DNA of 60,248 nucleotides from Bacillota bacterium (GTDB lineage: Bacteria > Bacillota > Sulfobacillia > JAUYEG01), in contig JAUYEG010000081.1 in assembly GCA_030691505.1 (NCBI GenBank), positions 126,738 through 186,985 on the forward strand, written 5' to 3'. Below, piece after piece: positions 1-8,173 of this stretch. The notes beneath the pieces were generated by a model. The model had not been told where the DNA came from. It did not search any database and saw only the letters and a program-made list of their open reading frames with translations. The translations under genes and the position numbers were made by a program. How positions within the stretch are numbered: the stretch's first letter is position 1; each line of letters opens with the position of its first letter.

Positions 1-1380
1 CCGCGCATTAGTTCATCCGGCGTGATGACGGTCGCTGACCGCCTGCGGGGCAAGACGGTGACCATACGGGCCGGGGCGCAGGTTGTGTTCCGGAGGGCGG
101 GCAACGCCGTCGTGGCCGAGGACTCCAGGGGCAACGAGCTGATACGCGGTGAGCTGCGCCTGCATGTGCTCCCGGCGGGCGGCGAACGGCTCACGGCCAA
201 CAGCCTGACGCGCGGCCCGGCGGCTTCAGAGTTTGTGCCGAGCTACCGCGGGCGCCTTGAGGTGGCCGTTTCGACTGCCGCAGGGCTGGTGGTCGTGAAC
301 GAGCTGCCCCTGAACGAATACCTCTACTCGGTGGTTCCCAGCGAGATGCCCGTCGCGTTTGGCCTCGAGGCACTCAAGGTCCAGTCGATGGCCGCTCGCG
401 CCTACGCCGTCGCATCCATGCTCAGGGGCGGGTATGACCGCTACGGAGCGCATGTTGACGACAGCGTATCCAGCCAGGTGTACAACAACGTCCGTGAGCA
501 GGCCGTGAGCAATCAGGCGGTGGATGAAACCCGGCTGCAGCTGCCGGTGTACGGGGGTGCGGTCGTGGACGCGAGGTTCTTCTCGACATCCTCTGGGTTC
601 ACCGCCAACGCTCACGAGGTGTGGTCGAGGGAGGGGCAGTTTCCCAGCACGCCGGTGCCCTACCTCGCCGCAGTGCCTCAGACAACGCAGGTCAGGTCAA
701 TCCCAGACGAGGCCGCGATGGAGGCCTTCATCAACATGGCCGATCTCGATGCGCCGGACGCGGCGGCGCCCTTCTTCCGGTGGTCGGTCGCAATGACCAG
801 GGCCGAGGTTGAGGCAAGCCTGAGGGTCAACCTGCGGACACGCTATACGGCCGACCCCAGCTTTGTGCTGACGCGAACGGAACAGGGCGACTTCGTATCC
901 CGGCCCATACCGGCGGCTGACCCGATCGGCACGCTGCAGGACCTGCGCGTGGTCCAGCGCGGGCAGGGAGGGAACATCATGGCGCTCGACATCGTTGGAA
1001 CAGGCGGCACGTACCGGATCGTCAAGGAGTACAACGTGCGATTTACACTCAGGCCTGTGCAGTACGCGGCCGGCCGGCCGGCGGTGCTGCTTGCACTCCG
1101 TGACGGGTCTTTGCGGTCTAACTACCCCATTTTGCCGAGTGCCTTTGCGGTGTTCCAGATGCAGCGCGACAGCGCCGGCGCCCTCGCACAGGTGACGGTG
1201 AAGGGCGGCGGCAACGGCCACGGAGCGGGGATGAGCCAGACCGGCGCGCAGGGTCTGGCCGAGCGGGGGATGAACTACGCGGACATCGTGCGCCATTACT
1301 ACCAGGGGGCCGAGATCGTCGATCTGACCGAAGGCGACGCAAACGACCTCCAGGCGAGCGGTCTGGCGGCGCCGGATTAG
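1..1380 (+). CDS. SpoIID/LytB domain protein (5' partial)
   Basis: Peptidoglycan-acting protein of the SpoIID/LytB family. SpoIID is a lytic transglycosylase needed for engulfment during sporulation, and relatives also act in vegetative cells. The family core is visible: NELPLNEYLYSVVPSEMP, then ALKVQSMAARAYA, and the C-terminal GGGNGHGAGMSQTGAQG signature around 1204-1254. The frame is open to base 1, so the gene probably starts outside the window; GTG at 22 is only the first possible start visible. No signal peptide is seen, consistent with a missing N-terminus. The family call is firm. Whether this is the sporulation SpoIID or a paralogue cannot be decided here. Confidence 0.85.
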   Translation, partial: PRISSSGVMTVADRLRGKTVTIRAGAQVVFRRAGNAVVAEDSRGNELIRGELRLHVLPAGGERLTANSLTRGPAASEFVPSYRGRLEVAVSTAAGLVVVNELPLNEYLYSVVPSEMPVAFGLEALKVQSMAARAYAVASMLRGGYDRYGAHVDDSVSSQVYNNVREQAVSNQAVDETRLQLPVYGGAVVDARFFSTSSGFTANAHEVWSREGQFPSTPVPYLAAVPQTTQVRSIPDEAAMEAFINMADLDAPDAAAPFFRWSVAMTRAEVEASLRVNLRTRYTADPSFVLTRTEQGDFVSRPIPAADPIGTLQDLRVVQRGQGGNIMALDIVGTGGTYRIVKEYNVRFTLRPVQYAAGRPAVLLALRDGSLRSNYPILPSAFAVFQMQRDSAGALAQVTVKGGGNGHGAGMSQTGAQGLAERGMNYADIVRHYYQGAEIVDLTEGDANDLQASGLAAPD

Positions 1381-1575
1381 GACACGGCGGCGGCGGCCCC
1401 TTTCCCGAAGGCCGGCGGCCAGGGCGCGCGTACAGCGTCCCTCGCATACCCCCTTGAACTTGGGTATAATCAAAGCATCTGTACCAGAGAAGCAGCAATG
1501 ACCTGGCACGAGCACCCGGCGCTTCGCGCCTGGACATATTGAAGGCTCTAGGCTTTGAACTGAGAGGTCTGCACA

Positions 1576-3453
1576 TTGGTATTCGCTGCCCGGGAGCGGT
1601 TGCTCGCGAAGGTGGCCAAGCCCGCGCGCTACCTTGGCGATGAGCACAACTCCATCCACAAGGATCACTCCGCGGTTGCTGTCAGGTTTGCTCTGGGCTT
1701 CCCCGATGTCTACGAAGTCGGCATGTCCCATCTTGGCCTGCGCCTGCTTTACGACGTCCTTAACCGGCGGCAGGACACGGCGTGCGAGCGGGTATTCGCC
1801 CCCTGGCCGGATATGGGGGCGCTGATGGTTCAAACCGGGACGCGGCTGTGGGCTCTGGAGTCGGGGCGTCCCGTGTGCGAATTCGACATTCTCGGGCTGT
1901 CGCTGCAGCACGAGCTCAACTTCACCAACGTGCTGTTGATGCTGGACCTGGCGGGAATCCCGCTGCGCAGCCGGGACCGCGGGCCGGAGCATCCTCTGGT
2001 GGTCGCGGGCGGACCGGCGGCGTTCAACCCCGAGCCCCTTGCGGAGTTCCTGGACCTCGTCGTCATCGGTGACGGCGAGGTTACTGTAGGCCAGCTTGTC
2101 GACCGCTGGCTCGCCTGTGGCGGTGACCGGCGAGCGCTGCTCCGAGAGCTGGCCGGCCCCGGCGCGCCGGATGGGTTCTACGTACCGGCGGCCTTCGAGC
2201 CGGAGTATATGGCCGGCGGCACGCTGGCGGGGGTTCCGGCCAGGCCGGGTGCCCGGAGCACGGTCCGCAAGGCGGTGCTTGCGGATCTCGACGAGAGCCC
2301 GTCGCCGGATGCACCCGTGGTACCCTTCTTGGACGTGGTCCACGACCGGATTACCCTCGAGATCTGCCGCGGCTGCACCCGCGGCTGCCGTTTTTGCCAG
2401 GCGGGGATGATCTACCGGCCCGTCCGCGAGCGTTCACTGGAGCAGCTGCTGGAGTCGGCCTCCAAGCAGGTCCGGAGCACGGGGCACGACGAGATCTCGC
2501 TGGCGTCGCTTTCCGCCGCCGACTATTCGCGGATCAGCGGGCTGGCGCAATCCCTCGTCACGGCCTATGGCCAGCGCGGCGTGGGGATCTCGCTGCCGTC
2601 GCTGCGCACCGACTCGTTCTCTGTCGCGCTGGCCGGCGAAATCCAGAAGGTGCGCAAGAGCGGCCTGACGTTTGCGCCCGAGGCGGGCACCGAAAGGCTG
2701 CGGCGAGTCATTAACAAGAACGTCACCGACCAGGATCTGTTCTCCGCGGTGAGCACGGCCTTCGCTCTGGGATGGGATAGCGTCAAGCTCTACTTCATGC
2801 TGGGCCTGCCGACGGAGACCGACGAGGACGTCCTGGCCATCGCCCGGCTGGCCGAGGAGGTCTGGAGCCTGCACAGGCGGGCGCGCCCCGGGCGGGGGCT
2901 CCGGCTTGCGGTCAGCTGCGCGACCCTGGTCCCGAAGGCGCACACGCCGTTCCAGTGGGATGGCCAAACGCCGCGCGAGGAGGTCATCCGCAGGCAGGGA
3001 CTGCTGCGCGGCGCGATGGGCAGGAAGGTCAAGCTGAGCTGGCACGACCCCGACCAGAGTTGCCTTGAGGCGGCCCTCGCCCGCGGAGACCGTCGGCTGG
3101 CGGGAGTAATCGAGCGGGCGTACCGGCTGGGGTGCCGGTTTGACGCATGGGACGAGGAGTTTCGGCTTGATGCGTGGCTCGAGGCCTTCGTTGCCGAGGG
3201 GCTCGACCCCGCCTGGTACGCCAATCGGGAGCGCGCGACAGACGAGGTACTGCCCTGGGACCATCTCGACAGCGGCGTGACCAAGGAGTACCTGCTGCGC
3301 GAGCGTGAGGCGGCCCTGCGCGGTCTGTCCACCGCTGACTGCAGGTCCGGCACGTGTTCGGACTGCGGGGTTTGTGCGACGTTTGGCGTAGAAACGCGCC
3401 TTGCGCCTGGGCCGGCGCGCGAGGACGGCGCCGCAGGGGTGCCACCGGTATGA
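1576..3453 (+). CDS. TIGR03960-type B12-binding/radical SAM protein
   Basis: Radical SAM protein of the TIGR03960 type, about 625 residues, of unknown reaction. The N-terminal half carries a B12-binding-like region (RFALGFPDVYEVGMSHLG). The radical SAM cluster motif CTRGCRFC (C267, C271, C274) would bind the 4Fe-4S cluster. A Cys-rich C-terminus (CRSGTCSDCGVC) is also typical. The start is a TTG with GAGAGG a few bases upstream. The stop overlaps the start of the TIGR03936-type gene by 4 bp (ATGA), so the two are probably translationally coupled. In Firmicutes this pair commonly sits directly before RNase E/G and rplU, as here, which suggests an RNA- or ribosome-related modification, but that is inference. 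Confidence 0.9.
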   Translation: MVFAARERLLAKVAKPARYLGDEHNSIHKDHSAVAVRFALGFPDVYEVGMSHLGLRLLYDVLNRRQDTACERVFAPWPDMGALMVQTGTRLWALESGRPVCEFDILGLSLQHELNFTNVLLMLDLAGIPLRSRDRGPEHPLVVAGGPAAFNPEPLAEFLDLVVIGDGEVTVGQLVDRWLACGGDRRALLRELAGPGAPDGFYVPAAFEPEYMAGGTLAGVPARPGARSTVRKAVLADLDESPSPDAPVVPFLDVVHDRITLEICRGCTRGCRFCQAGMIYRPVRERSLEQLLESASKQVRSTGHDEISLASLSAADYSRISGLAQSLVTAYGQRGVGISLPSLRTDSFSVALAGEIQKVRKSGLTFAPEAGTERLRRVINKNVTDQDLFSAVSTAFALGWDSVKLYFMLGLPTETDEDVLAIARLAEEVWSLHRRARPGRGLRLAVSCATLVPKAHTPFQWDGQTPREEVIRRQGLLRGAMGRKVKLSWHDPDQSCLEAALARGDRRLAGVIERAYRLGCRFDAWDEEFRLDAWLEAFVAEGLDPAWYANRERATDEVLPWDHLDSGVTKEYLLREREAALRGLSTADCRSGTCSDCGVCATFGVETRLAPGPAREDGAAGVPPV

Positions 3454-4394
3454 GCGAACGCCGCGACCACCTTGCGCCGCCGGGCGGCCGGCGCGGCTCG
3501 GGCCGGAACGGCAGGAAGTCTGTTGACCGGCGGGGCGCGCAGCCGCATGGTCCCCCGCGTACCCGCACACCGGGCTCCGAAGCGCAGTTGGAGGTGGGGT
3601 ACAGGCTCCGGTGGGCCAAGCGCGGTGGAGCGCGTTTCCTATCTCATCTGGATGCCCTTCGCGCGCTGGTGCGGGCTTTACGTCGCGCGGAGCTGCCCCT
3701 GGCGCTGTCACAGGGATACAACCCGCACCTGAAGATCGCCTTTGCCTCGGCTCTGGCCCTTGGGGTGGAGAGCGAGGCCGAGTTCGTTGATGTGCAGCTC
3801 ACCAAACCGCTGTCGCTGCCGGAACTGGCCAGGCGGGTCGCGGCGGCGTTGCCGCCGGGATTCCTGCTGCGCGAGGCCAGGTTCGTGCCCGCCGGGGGGA
3901 GGGCGCTGGCGGCCTACGAGTCGATTTCCCGTTACGTCGGCCGGCCGATTTTCGGTTCAGGCCCAGCCCCCGGCCCCGGTCTGGCCCCCGAGCAAGGTCC
4001 CGGCGCCGGTCCGCAACCGGAGGGCGCGCCGCCCGATGAACTGGCCCAACGGGCCCGGTGGTTTCTGGCTCAGCTGGCGGTTGTCGTCGAGCGCTCGCCG
4101 GGACGGACCGTGGATGTGCGGTCGCTGGTCGCCGATGTGCGCTGCCCGCCGCCGTCCGACTCGGGCCCGACCGGCACTCCGGCGGCGCCGGGAGCCCTCG
4201 ACGGGGCCCGTTTTTCCGCCGAGATAGGGGATGGGTGGGCAATCGAATTTGACCTTCTGAGCGGGCCCAAAGGCGCGGGTCGGGCAGACGAGTTGCTCTT
4301 TGCGCTCGGCCAGGACCCCGCCGGGTGGCTCCTGCTCAAGACAGACTTTTGGCCGCTGGTTGAGGGGATGAAGATCTCCCCCTGGCAGGCCTGA
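3450..4394 (+). CDS. TIGR03936/DUF2344 radical SAM-associated protein
   Basis: Partner of the preceding radical SAM protein. The family signature is visible after a basic, low-complexity N-terminus of about 45 residues: YRLRWAKRGGARFLSHLD, then LPLALSQGYNPHLKIAFA and a segment on targets of the form ALGVESEAEFVDV. The ATG at 3450 overlaps the upstream TGA. A longer in-frame ATG at 3354 lies inside the previous gene and is not preferred. A Pro/Gly-rich insert (about residues 170-195) looks like a flexible linker. The biochemical role is unknown; conservation next to the radical SAM gene implies a joint function. Confidence 0.85.
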   Translation: MSERRDHLAPPGGRRGSGRNGRKSVDRRGAQPHGPPRTRTPGSEAQLEVGYRLRWAKRGGARFLSHLDALRALVRALRRAELPLALSQGYNPHLKIAFASALALGVESEAEFVDVQLTKPLSLPELARRVAAALPPGFLLREARFVPAGGRALAAYESISRYVGRPIFGSGPAPGPGLAPEQGPGAGPQPEGAPPDELAQRARWFLAQLAVVVERSPGRTVDVRSLVADVRCPPPSDSGPTGTPAAPGALDGARFSAEIGDGWAIEFDLLSGPKGAGRADELLFALGQDPAGWLLLKTDFWPLVEGMKISPWQA

Positions 4395-4410
4395 GAGGCG
4401 GAACAAAAGC

Positions 4411-7359
4411 TTGAACCGCGAGATTTTCATAGACGTGGACAGCGGCGAGACCAGGGTCGCCGTCCTCGAGGACGGGGAACTGGTCGAAATCCATGTAGAG
4501 CGTCCGGAAAGCCAGCGCGCAGCCGGCAACATCTACCGCGCCAAGGTTGAGAATGTCCTGCCCGGGATGCAGGCCGCCTTCGTCAACATAGGACTGGAGA
4601 AGAACGCCTTCCTGTATGTGGCGGACGCCGTGCCTGCGGTTAACTTCGAGGAAATCGAGGGCGAGGGTGTGCCCAAAGTCCGGCGCGGGTTGGCGATCAA
4701 CAAGATGCTCCGCCCGGGCCAGAAAGTCGTCGTGCAGGTCATCAAGGACCCGATAGGCACAAAGGGCGCACGGGTCAGCGCCTACGTCACGCTGCCCGGG
4801 CATTACGTCGTGCTGATGCCAAACGTCGACTACGTAGGCGTGTCCCGGCGCATAGCCGATGCAAAGGAAAGGCAGCGTCTGCGCCAGGGCGTGTCCAAGG
4901 TCAAGCCGCGCGGCATGGGGGTCATCGTCCGCACCGCCGCTGAGGACCACGACATCGAAGTGATCAAGGCGGAGCTAACTTACCTGCACAATCTGTGGCG
5001 CAAGGTGACGGGCTCGCGGGCGGGTTCGGCGCCCAAGCTCCTGCACCGCGACCTTGGCCTTGTCGGCCGGGTGGTGCGCGACCTCCTCTCGGAAAACGTG
5101 ACCCGCGTTGTCGTGGACGAGGCTGATACGCACGCTCAGATCGCGGAGCTCATTCACGAGGCCGCCCCGGAGCTTGAGGGGCGGCTTGAGTTGTACCCGC
5201 CCGGCAAGCAGGACATGTTCACGGCCCACGGGATTGAGGCGGAGCTCAACCGCGCGATCCAGCGCCGCGTGTGGCTTAAGAGCGGCGGGTACCTGGTCAT
5301 AGACGAGACCGAGGCATTCACCGTTTTCGACGTCAACACCGGCCGCTACGTGGGCACCACAAGCCTGGCGATGACCGTGTTTGACACCAACCTTGAGGCT
5401 GCGGCCGAGATCGCACGGCAACTGCGGCTGCGGGATATCGGCGGCATCATTATCATCGATTTCATCGACATGGAGGCGACCGAACACCGTCAGCGGGTGA
5501 TCAGCAAACTTGAGCAGCACCTTGCGCGCGACCGGACCAGAAGCCACGTGCTTGGGCTGACCCAGCTCGGTCTGGTCGAAATGACACGCAAGAAGGTCCG
5601 CCAGTCGCTGGGGGACATGCTGACCAAGATCTGCCCGTGCTGTGAGGGGCGGGGGAAGATCCTGTCCGAGGCGACCATGTCCTCGCGCGTCCGCCGCGAC
5701 ATACGCGAGCTGCTTCGCACCAGCGACGCCGAGGCCCTGCTGGTTGAGGTCCATCCGGCTGTGGCGGCGGTGCTGATCGGCGCCGGGGGCCAGCGGCTCC
5801 GCGAGCTCGAGCGCGATACGGGCAAGGTCATCTACGTCCGGGGGTCGGACGAGCAGACTCATGAAGGATATAAGTTCCGCCAGTTCGCAAACAAGGACGA
5901 CGTGCAGGCGGCAGCCTTGCCGGTCCGCGCCGACGACATCCTCGATCTGCGTGTCGAGGAGCAACACGCGGCAAACCAGAAGGATGGGATCGCCAGAGTC
6001 GAGGGCTTTGTGCTGGATATCGAGGGCGGCGCGGAGTTTGTCGGCGAGAGGGTCAAGGTCAAGGTCACCAAGGTTCACCGCACCTACGCCGAGGCCGTGG
6101 TCGTCGGCGAGGCCGAACCCCAACAACTGCTGCTCGACCTGGGAGCCTTCGCAAGAAACGCGGCGGCCTTCGCCGCCGAGGGTGTTCCTCCCCAAGCGGC
6201 GGTTGCTGCAACCTCCTCCGGGGTTTTGATCGCCACGCCGCAGGCCGCGGCCGTGGCCACCGCGGGCGGTGCGGCTCTGGTGGTTACGGGTGCTGCACTG
6301 GCCGGGGGTCCGGCGCCGGCGGGGGACAAGGGTCAGCAGGAGAAGCCGTCGCGTAAACCGAGGCGCAAGCGGGACAAGGCCCCGGCGGCGGCGGACCAGG
6401 CAACTGCCTCCACCCCAGATGCGCGCCCAAGGCGGGCCGCAGGTGCGGCGAAGGCGGATGCGGAGCGTGTGGCTGCGGATGCGGAGCGTGCGGCGAAGGC
6501 CGATGCGGAGCGGGCGGTTGGGGCGGGCAGCGTTGAGGCTCAGGGCAGGGCTGATCTTGAGCAGGAGACCAAGCCGGCCGCCAAGTCCAAACCCAGGCGC
6601 CGCGGTGGACGCTCGCGGCGGGGCAAGAACGGCGCTCCTCCCGAAGAGGGCGGAGCCGCTGGCGCAAAGGACCGCGCAACAGTGGCGGAGGCGAGCACAG
6701 CCGTATCCGAAACCGCAGCCGCGAAAGCAGCCGACGTCTCAGCGGCGGCACTCGTTGTGATGGCTGGGAGCAGCCCGCCGGCGACGCAGTCCCCCTCTGG
6801 GCAGCCGCCGGCGCACCTGACTTCCGGGGTGTCTCCTGCACCACAGGCTCCCGGCGATTCCCAGGCGGGCGAGGGCGTTGCGGCCGCGCCAGGCCAGCAG
6901 GCCCAGGTCCGCAAGGTGCGGCGTCGGCGAGGGGGAAGATCCCGGCGCGGGGGCAAGACGCCTTCCGCGCCGGACGCGGCCGGAGAAGCCCCAGCAGCGG
7001 TCCCTGAACCCGCCGGTTGGCCCGATGCCGCGGCGCCGGGCACGTCCCGAGGACGGGCCCTCCAGGTGGCTTCTGACGTGGCCGCCGCGGTTGTTGGGCA
7101 GGTGGTCGACGGCGACCAGGGCGAGACCGGCTCTGTGAAGCCCAAACCGCGCCGCTCCAGGTCAAGCAGACGCCGACAAGCCGCCCGTGCGGCGAAGGCG
7201 AGGCGGGGTGCTGAGCTTGAGGCTTCCGGCGGCCCTGGCGGGACAGGTCCAGTGCAGGCCGGACAGGCTGACGTGGACAGTTCGATACCCGTTGATGCCG
7301 CGGAGCCGGTGGGGCCGTCCGCGGCACGGTCGTCCGCAGGACCGTCGTCCGCGCGTTGA
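4411..7359 (+). CDS. rng: Rne/Rng family ribonuclease with long basic C-terminal tail
   Basis: Endoribonuclease of the RNase E/G family acting in mRNA decay and rRNA processing. An S1-like domain (about residues 30-120) precedes the catalytic core. The metal-binding aspartates fall in FDVNTG (D307) and DFIDME (D350). A zinc-link-type CPCC motif lies at 408-411. The catalytic part ends near residue 580. The remaining 400 residues are Ala/Pro-rich and apparently disordered, with several Arg/Gly blocks such as RRRRGGRSRRGG and an ADAERAAKADAER repeat. TTG start at 4411. It sits between the radical SAM pair and rplU, a common Firmicutes arrangement. RNase G proper is about 490 residues, so the tail is an addition resembling the RNase E scaffold region in composition only. 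Confidence 0.93.
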   Translation: MNREIFIDVDSGETRVAVLEDGELVEIHVERPESQRAAGNIYRAKVENVLPGMQAAFVNIGLEKNAFLYVADAVPAVNFEEIEGEGVPKVRRGLAINKMLRPGQKVVVQVIKDPIGTKGARVSAYVTLPGHYVVLMPNVDYVGVSRRIADAKERQRLRQGVSKVKPRGMGVIVRTAAEDHDIEVIKAELTYLHNLWRKVTGSRAGSAPKLLHRDLGLVGRVVRDLLSENVTRVVVDEADTHAQIAELIHEAAPELEGRLELYPPGKQDMFTAHGIEAELNRAIQRRVWLKSGGYLVIDETEAFTVFDVNTGRYVGTTSLAMTVFDTNLEAAAEIARQLRLRDIGGIIIIDFIDMEATEHRQRVISKLEQHLARDRTRSHVLGLTQLGLVEMTRKKVRQSLGDMLTKICPCCEGRGKILSEATMSSRVRRDIRELLRTSDAEALLVEVHPAVAAVLIGAGGQRLRELERDTGKVIYVRGSDEQTHEGYKFRQFANKDDVQAAALPVRADDILDLRVEEQHAANQKDGIARVEGFVLDIEGGAEFVGERVKVKVTKVHRTYAEAVVVGEAEPQQLLLDLGAFARNAAAFAAEGVPPQAAVAATSSGVLIATPQAAAVATAGGAALVVTGAALAGGPAPAGDKGQQEKPSRKPRRKRDKAPAAADQATASTPDARPRRAAGAAKADAERVAADAERAAKADAERAVGAGSVEAQGRADLEQETKPAAKSKPRRRGGRSRRGKNGAPPEEGGAAGAKDRATVAEASTAVSETAAAKAADVSAAALVVMAGSSPPATQSPSGQPPAHLTSGVSPAPQAPGDSQAGEGVAAAPGQQAQVRKVRRRRGGRSRRGGKTPSAPDAAGEAPAAVPEPAGWPDAAAPGTSRGRALQVASDVAAAVVGQVVDGDQGETGSVKPKPRRSRSSRRRQAARAAKARRGAELEASGGPGGTGPVQAGQADVDSSIPVDAAEPVGPSAARSSAGPSSAR

Positions 7360-7385
7360 CAGCCGTCAAAAACGCATGGTAGAAT
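7356..7385 (+). promoter_or_regulatory. Putative sigma-A promoter for rplU-rpmA
   Basis: TTGACA (7356-7361) and TAGAAT (7380-7385) are separated by 18 bp. The -35 box contains the stop codon of the RNase E/G gene. A transcript would start near 7392, leaving a leader of about 38 bases before rplU, too short for a typical L21 leader structure. Confidence 0.7.
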
Positions 7386-7429
7386 CAGTCGTTGTGGCTA
7401 GTACCAGCGGCTTTCAGGAGGACTATTGA

Positions 7430-7747
7430 TTGTACGCGATTGTTGAGGCCAAAGGCCAGCAGTTCAAGATCGGGCAAGGCGACACGATCAAGACCGAAAA
7501 AATGGCGGTCGAGGTCGGGGAGACGGTTACTCTCGATAGGGTGCTATTGCTGGCCAAGGATAACGGTGAGGTCTTGATCGGCAGCCCCGTCGTAGACGGT
7601 GCTCGGGCGGTCGCCACCGTGGTTGAGCATGGGCGGGGCAAGAAGATCATCGTTTTCCGGTTCAAGGCCAAGTCCAACTACCGCCGCAAAACCGGCCACC
7701 GCCAAGATTACACCAAGCTCCTCATTGAGGAGATCAAGTCCGAATAA
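7430..7747 (+). CDS. rplU: 50S ribosomal protein L21
   Basis: Ribosomal protein L21 of the large subunit, 105 residues, close to the usual 102-104. Recognised by the start MYAIVEAKGQQFKIGQGD and the C-terminal block KSNYRRKTGHRQDYTKL. TTG start preceded by an AGGAGG ribosome-binding site with normal spacing. rpmA follows after 33 bp. Many Firmicutes carry a small cysteine protease gene (prp/ysxB) between these two genes; there is no room for it here. Confidence 0.97.
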   Translation: MYAIVEAKGQQFKIGQGDTIKTEKMAVEVGETVTLDRVLLLAKDNGEVLIGSPVVDGARAVATVVEHGRGKKIIVFRFKAKSNYRRKTGHRQDYTKLLIEEIKSE

Positions 7748-7780
7748 GCAGCCCCAAGTGGGCCTGGGAGGTGGCAACGC

Positions 7781-8035
7781 ATGGCACATAAAAAGGGTAT
7801 GGGTAGCTCGCGCAACGGGCGCGATAGTGCTTCCAAGCGTCTCGGTGTCAAGAGCCACGACGGAGTGCTGATCAATGCGGGGAGCATAATCGTACGCCAG
7901 CGTGGCACCAAGGTCCATCCGGGCCAAAACGTGGGCATCGGCGGCGACGACACGTTGTTTGCGCTGGTCGACGGCCAGGTTCGGTTCAAGGGCGGCAACG
8001 GACGCAAGTACGCGCACGTCTTTCCTCAAACGTAA
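7781..8035 (+). CDS. rpmA: 50S ribosomal protein L27
   Basis: Ribosomal protein L27, whose N-terminus reaches the peptidyl-transferase centre. 84 residues, beginning [16 protein letters not shown], which is the mature form seen in proteobacteria. Firmicutes L27 usually carries an extra N-terminal peptide removed by the Prp protease. That extension is absent, matching the absence of prp beside it. GGAGGTGG precedes the ATG. The coding sequence is followed at once by a strong terminator. Confidence 0.97.
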   Translation: MAHKKGMGSSRNGRDSASKRLGVKSHDGVLINAGSIIVRQRGTKVHPGQNVGIGGDDTLFALVDGQVRFKGGNGRKYAHVFPQT

Positions 8036-8045
8036 ACGGACACGC

Positions 8046-8078
8046 GGCCCCGGCCCCAGAGTGGGGCCGGGGTCTTTT
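8046..8078 (+). terminator. Rho-independent terminator after rpmA
   Basis: A 12-bp stem, including one G-U pair, with core CCCCGGCCCC (8048-8057) and GGGGCCGGGG (8063-8072), a 5-base loop, and TCTTTT after the stem. It closes the rplU-rpmA transcript. Confidence 0.85.
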
Positions 8079-8173
8079 GCTTTCCGGGCAGGGGTGGTCA
8101 GACGCTGGGCATTCTTACTGGAGGACGCGAACGGAGAACTTGACCCTGGTCCATAGGAGGAAGCAACGCTAAG

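Noticed and set aside
1454-1470. TTGAAC followed by TATAAT as a promoter for the radical SAM gene
   Set aside because: The boxes are only 5 bp apart, and no -35 match exists at the correct distance from the TATAAT.
697-2343. Long minus-strand reading frame of 548 codons across the SpoIID-like and radical SAM genes
   Set aside because: It is antisense to two clearly recognisable genes, has no family resemblance and is a by-product of high GC content.
7386-7429. Ribosomal protein L21 leader RNA
   Set aside because: Only about 38 bases lie between the predicted transcript start and rplU, too short for the known leader structure.
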